DNA from: an uncultured Clostridium sp.
GTDB taxonomy: Bacteria; Bacillota; Clostridia; Lachnospirales; Lachnospiraceae
Assembly (NCBI RefSeq): GCF_900547735.1
Contig: NZ_URHZ01000052.1
Location: 1 to 40,568 of the forward strand
Direction of reading: 5' to 3'
DNA length: 40,568 nt
Shown: positions 1 through 7,288 of the stretch, piece after piece
How positions within the stretch are numbered: the first letter of the stretch is position 1
Layout of the letters: each line of letters begins with the position of its first letter
Notes under the pieces: model-generated
Told to the model about the DNA's origin: nothing
Databases searched by the model: none
What the model saw: the letters and a program-made list of their open reading frames with translations, nothing else
Position numbers and translations under genes: made by a program

Positions 1-114
1 CCCGAACCCCGACCGTCCCGGCGGCGTTCTCATTCCTCAATTAAATCCCTATTTATGTCCAATCAGTAACAAATCATTGAGAAAACGCGTACAATAAATT
101 GGGATTCGTTGCAT

Positions 115-127
115 ATTTTCCGAAAAT
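115..127. promoter_or_regulatory. 13-bp palindrome upstream of iclR-type gene
   Basis: ATTTTC and GAAAAT flank a single central C, forming a palindrome about 50 bp upstream of the regulator start. A TATAAA box at 136-141 lies just downstream, so the palindrome sits where a repressor would block the promoter. IclR proteins commonly bind short palindromes near their own promoter. Autoregulation here is inference. No good -35 box was found at normal spacing. Confidence 0.35.
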
Positions 128-175
128 GTTGTAGTATAAATCTATCTTGTATCGAAGAGAAAAGGAGCCTGTACT

Positions 176-946
176 ATGGAAAAAGAAGTGCGTCTGATCC
201 AGTCTATCCAGAGGGCATTTGATATTATCAACTGTTTCAGTGATCAGACACCGAAGCTGACTTTGCCGAAGATCAGTGAGATGCTGTCCCTGAATATCAA
301 TACGACCAGGGGAATTGTCAATACTCTGGTGGCTAATGGTTATCTGGAACATGATGGAGAAGCAAATATTTATACGTTGGGACCTGTATTTATTCCCAAG
401 GCGGATTTGGTGAGCTCTAATGATATGGATCGCGTCAAGAAGCTGGCCAGGCCGTATCTGGAGCAGATTTCCAACACATTTCAGGTATCGGCCCGTCTTC
501 AGGTGGTCTCTAATTACAACATTTTTACGATTGAAAACATCAATCCGGAAAACGCACATTACATTCTTCTCACGCGTTTAAACACGACCTTTGCGTTAAA
601 TGCCACCGCGTCCGGAAAGCTGCTTTTGTATTATATGGGGGATCGCCAGAGGGAACGGTATTTTAGGACGCTGGATAAGCGGATGTATACAAAGAACACG
701 CTTATAACCAGGGAAGATTTGCAAAAAGAGCTGGATAAGATTGAAGAATGGGGATATGCCACGGAATTTGAAGAGATAGGTCTTGGAATCAGCAGTATTG
801 CCATTCCGGTCATGAAGAAGAACGGGGCGCTTTACGGGACGATCAGTATCGTGGCCTCCAGTTCCATTGTGATGCCGATTATTCAGGATGTTATCATTCC
901 AATGAGGGATTGCGCGGCATTCGTGACAGAGAATCTTTTGTTCTAG
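176..946 (+). CDS. IclR family transcriptional regulator
   Basis: This 256-residue protein has the IclR layout. An N-terminal winged helix-turn-helix covers about residues 5-70, starting with the typical 'IQSIQRAFDIINCF' opening and containing 'TTRGIVNTLVANGYL' as recognition region. A C-terminal effector-binding domain covers about 80-255, with 'LNATASGKLLLYY' and 'GISSIAIPV' as family motifs. Length is normal. The start follows AAGGAG by 8 bases. IclR proteins regulate catabolic operons in response to a small carboxylate or sugar-like ligand; the ligand cannot be read here. The gene converges on an agmatinase-family gene, which is a plausible but unproven target. It may also regulate itself through the palindrome at 115-127. 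Confidence 0.93.
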   Translation: MEKEVRLIQSIQRAFDIINCFSDQTPKLTLPKISEMLSLNINTTRGIVNTLVANGYLEHDGEANIYTLGPVFIPKADLVSSNDMDRVKKLARPYLEQISNTFQVSARLQVVSNYNIFTIENINPENAHYILLTRLNTTFALNATASGKLLLYYMGDRQRERYFRTLDKRMYTKNTLITREDLQKELDKIEEWGYATEFEEIGLGISSIAIPVMKKNGALYGTISIVASSSIVMPIIQDVIIPMRDCAAFVTENLLF

Positions 947-1091
947 CGGACAAAGAAGCGTTTTGGAAGACAAGGAAAAACGTATTTGTGTATTTGGAAC
1001 CGTCCGGTCAATAAGGCCAAAAGAACGATATCCGGTCGGGTGACGGAGCATCCGGGAGAAGGAGCGGGCGGAAACTCGTTAAAGTAAATTC

Positions 1092-1136
1092 AAGAAGGGC
1101 AGGAACTCCAGGAAAATGGAATTCTTACCCTTCTTT
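1092..1136. terminator. Bidirectional terminator between converging genes
   Basis: AAGAAGGG at 1093-1100 pairs with CCCTTCTT at 1128-1135, and the stem extends inward with a mismatch and a wobble pair (GGAA against TTCT). T-rich sequence follows on the plus strand (TTTTAAT). It lies between the ends of the IclR gene and the agmatinase-family gene and probably serves both. Confidence 0.7.
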
Positions 1137-1197
1137 TAATATGTTTTTTTCATGCATGCAGATTTTTCAATAAAATACACCTCTTAAGAAAACAGAA

Positions 1198-2178
1198 TTA
1201 TTTTAATTCTGCTTTTCTGGCAGCCAGACCATTCATGAAATAGAGCGCCATCCATACACCTGTGTGGGCAGATGTCTGCGCCCCGCAGGTTTCCGGGTAA
1301 ATCTCTACAAAGTCAAATGCGTTGGCTCCGGCCCTGCCGCATTCGTTGACCATCATAGCCAGCTCAAAGGAGGTAACGCCGCATGGATCTACCGGTCCCT
1401 GTGGGTTAGCGGAAGCATCCAGTACGTCGGAGCAGATGGTTACATAGATTACATCCGTATCTTTAGACACAATTTCCAGGGCTTTCTTGATGGAAGCCTC
1501 GTATCCGGTCTTTTTGATTTCCATAGCCGGAATTACGGTTGCGCCGTATTTCTCGGCCTCCCTTCTCTCCTGAGGATGGTTTCTCGGTCCTCTGATTCCG
1601 ATATGTACAATCTTGGTGGAATCAAAGTTCTCATCCTGATACAGGCGGTTGAAAGGAGAGCATCTTGAATAAAGGTCGTCGCCAAAGGATGGCATTGTAT
1701 CGAGATGTGCGTCAAAATGGATAACGCCGACTCTCTTTTTATGACGTTTTGCCAGTTCGCTGATCATTGGGTAGGAGATGGAGTGATCGCCGCCAAATGT
1801 GATCGGGATCGCGCCTGCGTCAATGATCTCACCGAATTTCTCACGCATCTTTGCAAATGTCAGGTCATAGTTGCCGTTCTGGACAACGGTATCGCCGTAA
1901 TCACAGGCGGTCAGATAATCAAATGTATCTATATCATAATCAGGAAGATATCCCGTATAGCGTGTCGATACGGCACGGAATGTTTTCGGCGCTACAACGC
2001 AGGAGGAGTATCCGCCATATGTACATCCGCCTTCCCACGGAACACCCATAACGGCGAAATCGAACTGTTTTACATCGTCTGCTGTCTTTGCTACCGGCAG
2101 TCCCATAAAAGATGGTACACCGCTGTAAATTTCCTGTGGCACTACGCCTGGCTGATAGATAACTGGCTTATTCTGCAT
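1198..2178 (-). CDS. Arginase/agmatinase superfamily ureohydrolase
   Basis: This 326-residue protein belongs to the manganese-dependent ureohydrolase fold (agmatinase, guanidinobutyrase, arginase), which cleaves guanidino compounds to urea and an amine. The metal motifs 'GGDHSIS' and 'FDAHLD' are intact. The third motif, normally S-x-D-x-D-x-L-D-P, reads 'TICSDVLDAS': the first metal-ligand aspartate is replaced by Cys249. The substrate therefore should not be assumed, and speB is not assigned. The start follows GGAG. The gene stands alone, has its own consensus promoter (2261-2289) and two operator-like repeats just downstream of it. A divergent cell-wall deacetylase lies upstream and an IclR regulator converges on it. 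Confidence 0.88.
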   Translation of the reverse strand: MQNKPVIYQPGVVPQEIYSGVPSFMGLPVAKTADDVKQFDFAVMGVPWEGGCTYGGYSSCVVAPKTFRAVSTRYTGYLPDYDIDTFDYLTACDYGDTVVQNGNYDLTFAKMREKFGEIIDAGAIPITFGGDHSISYPMISELAKRHKKRVGVIHFDAHLDTMPSFGDDLYSRCSPFNRLYQDENFDSTKIVHIGIRGPRNHPQERREAEKYGATVIPAMEIKKTGYEASIKKALEIVSKDTDVIYVTICSDVLDASANPQGPVDPCGVTSFELAMMVNECGRAGANAFDFVEIYPETCGAQTSAHTGVWMALYFMNGLAARKAELK

Positions 2179-2219
2179 AATAAAAAACTCCTTTCGTGGA
2201 CGAAATATGGTACATTGAA

Positions 2220-2249
2220 AAACGATATTGTAATTTTGTAAACGATATT
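2220..2249. promoter_or_regulatory. Two AAACGATATT direct repeats, probable operator
   Basis: The 10-mer AAACGATATT occurs exactly at 2220-2229 and 2240-2249. The 20-bp period places both copies on one helix face. They lie between the predicted transcription start (about 2254, minus strand) and the start codon of the agmatinase-family gene, which is a typical repressor position. The binding protein is unknown; the adjacent IclR protein is one candidate. Confidence 0.5.
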
Positions 2250-2260
2250 ATCATAATCTG

Positions 2261-2289
2261 ACTATATCACTACGGTGTCGAAATGTCAA
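2261..2289 (-). promoter_or_regulatory. Consensus sigma-A promoter of the agmatinase-family gene
   Basis: On the minus strand the sequence reads TTGACA (2289-2284), a 17-base spacer, then TATAGT (2266-2261). This is near-perfect housekeeping promoter geometry, so expression is probably limited by repression rather than weak initiation. Confidence 0.75.
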
Positions 2290-2419
2290 TAGGCATGTAA
2301 CATTTTTTCCCTCATATACTTATAATAATAAGGCGATCCGGCCCTCTTTGACGGCAATTCTGACGGCATTTTGCGGACCGGCGCGCAGTCTGAAAATTAT
2401 AATCTGTTGAGGTGGTCAA

Positions 2420-3292
2420 ATGAAATTTTTTGAACAAAGAAAGAGGGAACCGTCGGAGAGGCATTCCGGCCATCATCTGCCTATGGCGGAGAACGCGCTG
2501 TTCTGGATGCTGTTGGTGCTTTTGTCAATCGGCTGCATCACGTCTCTATATGAGAAATCCATACATAAGGGGGATGCATCCAGCGTCTCATCACAGAGCG
2601 TGTTTAAGTATGTCAAAGCCGCAGGCAGGAATTATCAGATTAAGGAAAGAAGACTTCCTATTTACTGCGTGAAGACGGATAAACCACAGGTGGCGCTGAC
2701 GTTCGACGCGGCGTGGGGAAATGAGGATACACGCCGGCTGATGGATATCCTGGGGGCCCACAATATCAAGGTTACTTTTTTTATGACGGGCGGATGGGTG
2801 GAAAAATATCCGGAGGATGTCCGCTATATTGCACAACAGGGACATGAGCTTGGAAACCACAGCGAAAACCACAAGAATATGAGCCGGCTCGACAAGGCAA
2901 AGATTAAGTCGGAGCTGCAGACGGTACATGACAAAGTGAAGAAACTGACGGGAAAAGACATGACGCTGTTCCGTCCTCCCTACGGTGATTATAATAATAA
3001 TGTAATAGAAGTTGCGGATTCCATGGGATATTACCCGATTCAGTGGGACGTTGACAGTTTGGACTGGAAGGATTACGGCACCGATTCGATTGTGAATAAA
3101 GTACTGGACGATCCGCATCTTGGCAATGGAAGTATTATTCTGATGCACAATGGGGCAAAGTATACCCCGGATGCCCTGGAAGCGGTCATTGCAGGGCTGC
3201 AGCAAAAAGGTTTTGAAATTGTTCCGGTTTCCTCTCTTATATGGAAGGAAAATTTTCATCTTGATCAGGAAGGACGGCAGTTTGCCGATTAA
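2420..3292 (+). CDS. Polysaccharide deacetylase, PdaA/PdaB-like, membrane anchored
   Basis: This 290-residue carbohydrate esterase family 4 protein removes acetyl groups from peptidoglycan or related polymers outside the cell. An N-terminal hydrophobic segment (about residues 27-43) looks like a signal anchor. The catalytic domain covers about 90-280 with five motifs: 'TFDAAWG', 'GHELGNHSENH' with metal histidines, 'RPPYGDYN', 'DVDSLDWKD' and 'IILMHNG'. The second aspartate of motif 1 is alanine, as is common in PdaB-like proteins. GAGGTGG precedes the ATG. A paralogue follows directly downstream; this is the intact copy of the pair. The exact substrate cannot be told from sequence. Confidence 0.9.
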   Translation: MKFFEQRKREPSERHSGHHLPMAENALFWMLLVLLSIGCITSLYEKSIHKGDASSVSSQSVFKYVKAAGRNYQIKERRLPIYCVKTDKPQVALTFDAAWGNEDTRRLMDILGAHNIKVTFFMTGGWVEKYPEDVRYIAQQGHELGNHSENHKNMSRLDKAKIKSELQTVHDKVKKLTGKDMTLFRPPYGDYNNNVIEVADSMGYYPIQWDVDSLDWKDYGTDSIVNKVLDDPHLGNGSIILMHNGAKYTPDALEAVIAGLQQKGFEIVPVSSLIWKENFHLDQEGRQFAD

Positions 3293-3294
3293 GA

Positions 3295-3323
3295 TTGCTT
3301 ATTTTACTGTTCTGTTTTATACT
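3295..3323 (+). promoter_or_regulatory. Possible promoter for the second deacetylase
   Basis: TTGCTT at 3295-3300 and TATACT at 3318-3323 are 17 bases apart, in the AT-rich gap between the two deacetylase genes. The fit is moderate. A separate promoter would mean the two paralogues are not strictly co-transcribed. Confidence 0.4.
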
Positions 3324-3421
3324 GTATTTATAGATAAAACACTGATAAAACCAAAATCAAACCGGAAATTAACAGATTACATTTTGATTTGTAACGGAAG
3401 TGTTTGGGAAGGGGAGGCGTT

Positions 3422-4416
3422 ATGAAAAATAAGATTTGGACGGCGGCAGCACTTGTTTTGGGAACATCAATGGCCCTGCTGGCGGCGGTTCCCGCCCTGG
3501 CGGGCAATTGGGTTTACGGGGAGGAAGTCTGGAAGTACGAAAATAATGACGGAAGCCATCTGGCCTCTCAATGGTTTCAGGATGACGACGGCTGCTGGTA
3601 TTATCTGGATACCCAGGGAAACATGGTGACGGACGGCGTCACGCCCGACGGCTATACGGTGGGGAAGGATGGAGCGTGGATTCAGAAAATTCCGCAGATT
3701 GAACGGTATGAGCATATCGCGCCGGATGAATCCTGCAATCATTATGCCGGAAAACAAAGCGAGCCGATTTTCCAGGTAGATACGGAAAAACCGCTGGTAG
3801 CGCTGTCATTTGACTCCGGTTCCGTATTTGACTATACGGATCAGCTTCTGGAAATCCTGAAACGTTATAATGTGCGCACGACCTTTTTCCTGACCAAGGA
3901 TTGGATGGATGACCACGAGGACAGCGTTAAAAAGATTTATGAGGCAGGCCATGAAATCGGCAATCACAGCGTCAGCCACCCGGATATGACGGGTATGACG
4001 CCGGAACAGATTTCCGCCCAGATACAGGCTGCCCATGAGAAAATAAAGGAATTGACGGGGCGGGAGGCATTTCTATTCAGAGCCCCATACGGAGCCTATA
4101 ATTCAAAAGTGATTGACACGGTCAAAAATAACGGGTATTACTGTATTCAATGGTCAATTGATTCTTTGGATTGGAAGAATCTGGGAATTCAGCCGCTTCT
4201 GGACGGCGTACTGAACAGCGGAAAGCTGAAAACGGGACGATTATCCTGATGCACAACGGGGCGGAATATACGCCTCAGGCACTGGAGACAATTATTAAAG
4301 AAATACAGGCCAGGGGATATACAATTGTACCCGTCTCAGAGCTGATTTACACTAGGGATTACAAAATGGATGTCTATGGAATCCAGCATTCCACGAAAGT
4401 ACAAGAGACTGAATAA
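3422..4416 (+). pseudogene. Cell-wall-binding polysaccharide deacetylase, frameshifted
   Basis: A signal peptide (about residues 1-25) is followed by aromatic repeats resembling choline/cell-wall-binding modules ('WVYGEEVWKY', 'CWYYLDTQGNMVTDG'), then a carbohydrate esterase 4 domain with 'GHEIGNHSVSH', 'RAPYGAYN' and 'SIDSLDWKN'. The frame runs from 3422 to a stop at 4249. The missing C-terminal part ('GTIILMHNGAEYTP' onward, to 4416) continues in the -1 frame. Comparison with the upstream paralogue places the shift at the AAAA run 4229-4232, as if one A were missing. The 275-residue product would lack the catalytic L-x-H motif. The start follows GGGGAGG by 5 bases. It may be a true pseudogene, a phase-variable tract or a sequencing error. 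Confidence 0.85.
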
Positions 4417-4483
4417 TGGATTTTGAGCCGTCATGCAATAACGGATTTTAAACTGTCATGCTGATATGGAAAAAAGTTCTCTA

Positions 4484-4512
4484 TTTACACAGAACACACG
4501 TTCTGATATAAT
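4484..4512 (+). promoter_or_regulatory. dinB promoter with embedded LexA box
   Basis: TTTACA (4484-4489) and TATAAT (4507-4512) are 17 bases apart. The spacer carries AGAACACACGTTCT at 4491-4504, a perfect match to the Gram-positive LexA/DinR form GAAC-N4-GTTC. A repressor bound there would occlude both boxes. This predicts SOS induction of the downstream DNA polymerase IV gene. Confidence 0.85.
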
Positions 4513-4596
4513 GGATTTATTAAACAGCAGGAGCCGCCGCACGGTTCCTGTTTTGGACAGGAACTATGTTTTCTGAAATTGACCGGAGGTGGAAAC

Positions 4597-6027
4597 GTGG
4601 GACAGGTTGTATTTCATGTGGATGTGAACAGCGCATTTCTTTCCTGGGAGGCGGTTTACCGTCTGAAGCACCTGGGGGGAACCAGGGATTTAAGGGAAGG
4701 AATCTGCGCTGTGGGCGGCGACAGCAGTAAGCGCCGCGGCATTATTCTGGCCAAGTCCATAAAGGCCAAGCAGTTTGGCGTCCGGACAGGGGAATCCATC
4801 ATGGAAGCACGAAAGAAATGTCCCCAGTTGGAACTGGTGCCGGCTCATTATAATCTCTATAAGGAATCATCTCAGGCTTTTATGGATATGTTGAAAGAAT
4901 ATTCTCCCAATGTGGAACCATACAGTATTGATGAGGCTTTTATGGATATGACCGGGATGGAGAAGCTGTTCGGGCCGCCGGAGGAAGCGGCCAACCGCAT
5001 CCGGGAGAGGATTGAGTCGGAGCTTGGATTTACCGTCAATATCGGTGTATCATCCAATAAGCTGCTGGCGAAGATGGCCTCGGATTTTAAGAAGCCCAAT
5101 CTGGTGCATACGCTTTTTCAGGATGAGATCGCGGAGAAGATGTGGCCTCTGCCCGTGAGGGAACTTTTTTTTGTCGGCCGTGCAACCGAACAGAAGCTTT
5201 CGGCTATGGGAATCCATACGATTGGGGAGCTGGCGAATACGGAACTGTCCATCGTGACCAGCCATTTGAAAAAGCACGGTGAAGTGATTTGGAATTTTGC
5301 CAATGGAGAGGCTCCCGATCTGGTGGAGCCGGAAGCGCCGGACAATAAGGGATACGGCAACAGCACGACGATTTCTTTTGACGTGACGGACGCGCAGATA
5401 GCGAAGATGGTACTTCTGTCTCTGGCGGAGACCGTTGGGACGCGGCTGAGAAGCCATGGAGTTAAGGCGGAGGTAGTCTCTGTATCAATTAAGAACAATC
5501 TTCTGCAGTCACAGGGGCATCAGATGGTGCTGGCGGCGCCGACTAATATTACGGCGGAGATATACCAGGCGGCCTGCCGTCTTTTTGAAGAGCTGTGGGA
5601 TGGGGCGCCAATCCGCCATCTCGGAATACAGACGACCAGGATCAAGGAGGAAAGCGCCCGCCAGATGAGTATTTTCGATACAACAGACTACGAAAAACTG
5701 GAAAAGTTAGACCGGGCCGTGGATGCCATCCGCGGTAAATTCGGCACGGATGCCGTCAAAAGAGCCTCATTCCTTCCTCCGGACATCAATGATAAGGAAG
5801 AGAAGGGCAACGGGAAAGTAAGCGCGCAGGGGGTGAAAACCGCATCGGCTCCGGAAGAAAGAAATCCGGGAGAAGAACCTGTTAAAGAGCCGGATAAGAT
5901 GAACAAAACGAATAAAACGGCCGGGAAAGCGGAAACTAGGAAGAGAGCAGGAAGAATAGACCATATGTCGGGCGGAATTTCCAGGGAAAAGCTGACCGTG
6001 GATTACAGCAGAATCAAGATAGATTAA
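4597..6027 (+). CDS. dinB: DNA polymerase IV, Y-family translesion polymerase
   Basis: This 476-residue protein copies past damaged template bases with low fidelity. The palm begins with 'FHVDVNSAFLSWE', keeping the acidic metal site and the steric-gate phenylalanine; 'YSIDEAFMDM' is the second catalytic motif. Thumb, helix-hairpin-helix ('GRATEQKLSAMGIHTIGEL') and little-finger domains follow. 'QMSIF' near residue 355 looks like a sliding-clamp-binding motif. About 80 further residues form a charged Lys/Glu-rich tail beyond the usual core length. GTG at 4597 is chosen because GGAGGTGG precedes it by 4 bases; the TTG at 4579 lies upstream of that site. Expression is probably SOS controlled through the LexA box at 4491-4504. 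Confidence 0.95.
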   Translation: MGQVVFHVDVNSAFLSWEAVYRLKHLGGTRDLREGICAVGGDSSKRRGIILAKSIKAKQFGVRTGESIMEARKKCPQLELVPAHYNLYKESSQAFMDMLKEYSPNVEPYSIDEAFMDMTGMEKLFGPPEEAANRIRERIESELGFTVNIGVSSNKLLAKMASDFKKPNLVHTLFQDEIAEKMWPLPVRELFFVGRATEQKLSAMGIHTIGELANTELSIVTSHLKKHGEVIWNFANGEAPDLVEPEAPDNKGYGNSTTISFDVTDAQIAKMVLLSLAETVGTRLRSHGVKAEVVSVSIKNNLLQSQGHQMVLAAPTNITAEIYQAACRLFEELWDGAPIRHLGIQTTRIKEESARQMSIFDTTDYEKLEKLDRAVDAIRGKFGTDAVKRASFLPPDINDKEEKGNGKVSAQGVKTASAPEERNPGEEPVKEPDKMNKTNKTAGKAETRKRAGRIDHMSGGISREKLTVDYSRIKID

Positions 6028-6118
6028 CCGCAGCCGTACGAACCCTGGAAAAAAGACAGTTCTTATGGTAATATTTATAATGGACAATAACCAATATACG
6101 GATGAAAGAGGGATTGTG

Positions 6119-6367
6119 ATGGCAAAGGAAATCATATTTAAGATGGAGAGGCCGGGGCTTGTGGAGCAGGGCCAGGAAGTAGAGGTGAGTGAATCGGTCA
6201 CCCCCTTTAATGTCAACTATATGATAGAACCGGCCGTGGCGATGTCAGGGCTTTTCAAACTCAACAACCGGTTAAAGACGGAGAACGGGGTTACAAGAGG
6301 AATTGTGAAGGAAATTGTGGAAAATGACAGGGGTTTTTATGTGACTGTTACGTTTCCGGAAGAGTAA
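6119..6367 (+). CDS. Small hypothetical protein, 82 residues
   Basis: I do not recognise a family. ATG at 6119 is preferred over the upstream in-frame ATG at 6065 because a purine-rich GAAAGAGGG lies before it. The protein is soluble, acidic at its end ('YVTVTFPEE') and rich in alternating hydrophobic residues, with short segments such as 'MIEPAVAMSGLFKLNNRL', suggesting a compact beta-rich domain. It sits about 90 bp after dinB in the same orientation and may share its transcript. No membrane segment or signal peptide is seen. Confidence 0.6.
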   Translation: MAKEIIFKMERPGLVEQGQEVEVSESVTPFNVNYMIEPAVAMSGLFKLNNRLKTENGVTRGIVKEIVENDRGFYVTVTFPEE

Positions 6368-6486
6368 GTTTGTAGAAATGTGTAAAATTTTGTAAATTTA
6401 TGTTGACAAACAATTGAATTTACAGGTGCATTGTGATAAAGTGTGTGGGAAAAAGATAACTGACAGAGAAGGAAGCGTGACCCAAG

Positions 6487-6666
6487 ATGAAAAAAATACC
6501 ACAGGATCCAATTATGTGCCTGAGTTTTATTAATACTCAGCTTCGCGACTATTATTCCAGCCTGGAATCACTTTGTGACGACCTGGCGGTGGACCGCCAG
6601 GAGCTGGAGAAAAAACTGGCAGAAGCTGGTTACTGTTATGACAAAGGCCAGAACCGTTTTCGCTGA
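6487..6666 (+). CDS. DUF4250 family small protein
   Basis: This 59-residue protein starts 'MKKIPQDPIMCLSFINTQLR' and has the DUF4250 pattern: a P-x-DP opening, then 'RDYYSSLESLCDDL' and a C-terminal 'YDKGQNRFR'. The segment 'LESLCDDLAVDRQELEKKL' reads like a small helix-turn-helix. The family is widespread in Clostridia and has no known function. The pilin-like gene begins 2 bases after its stop, so the two are probably translationally linked. A weak possible promoter (TTGAAT, 17 bases, TAAAGT) lies upstream near 6414-6442. Confidence 0.75.
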   Translation: MKKIPQDPIMCLSFINTQLRDYYSSLESLCDDLAVDRQELEKKLAEAGYCYDKGQNRFR

Positions 6667-6668
6667 AT

Positions 6669-7190
6669 ATGAATAAAAGACAGAAGATGAACGAGAACAG
6701 AGAATGCAGCGGATTTACATTGCTGGAACTGGTTATATCAGTATCAATACTTGCAATATTCATCGGGATGGCGGCGCCTGTTTTGGCAAAATATATCGAA
6801 AAAGCCAGAGAACAGCGTTATATGACGGAGGCGGAAAGCGTCTGCCTGGCTACCCAATTGTATATGATCGATATGGAGGCAGCCGGCACTCCGCTCACAC
6901 AGGAGAAACTGGCGGCTAAGCTATGTGAAATTGAAGTATCTTCAAAGCGGCACGTGTTGAATCCGTACCTGACGAGGAGAGCCACAATGGGAGCGGAGAT
7001 ACAGGAATTCCGTTTTGTACAGTCTGTGCTGATTGGATTTATTTACGTGGTGGATGACTACAAAATATCGGTAAAGTTAACGGGTGATATTGCGATTGTC
7101 AAGGATAAGCCGGAGATCAGCATTAGAAAAACCGAAATAACAGAGGACGAAGAAGAACAGAGTTCGGACGAGAAAACGGATACGGACTAA
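6669..7190 (+). CDS. Type IV pilin/pseudopilin-like protein
   Basis: The 173-residue protein carries a class III (prepilin peptidase) signal: a short charged leader, then 'GFTLLELVISVSILAIFIG' with the invariant glutamate at +5 of the mature protein. About 20 hydrophobic residues form the N-terminal helix, followed by a globular region and a very acidic tail ('EDEEEQSSDEKTDTD'). After peptidase cleavage it could join a type IV pilus or pseudopilus. No peptidase, assembly ATPase or platform gene is in the window. The start at 6669 lacks a clear ribosome site and is probably coupled to the DUF4250 stop; ATG at 6687 is an alternative. Confidence 0.8.
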   Translation: MNKRQKMNENRECSGFTLLELVISVSILAIFIGMAAPVLAKYIEKAREQRYMTEAESVCLATQLYMIDMEAAGTPLTQEKLAAKLCEIEVSSKRHVLNPYLTRRATMGAEIQEFRFVQSVLIGFIYVVDDYKISVKLTGDIAIVKDKPEISIRKTEITEDEEEQSSDEKTDTD

Positions 7191-7288
7191 TGCCGCTAAG
7201 GAATGAAGCAGTTATGAACTGAGGCAGTAATGGATTGAGCCGGCTTATGGAACATGCCGGCTATAGAGAATGGGACGGAGTAAATACA

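Noticed and set aside
4226..4236. Programmed -1 frameshifting in the second deacetylase
   Set aside because: The site is a plain G-AAA-ACG, not an X-XXY-YYZ slippery heptamer, and no downstream structure is evident. A mutation or sequencing error is simpler.
4419..4461. Imperfect repeat GGATTTT...GTCATGC before the dinB promoter
   Set aside because: Only two copies with several mismatches; no function suggested by position.
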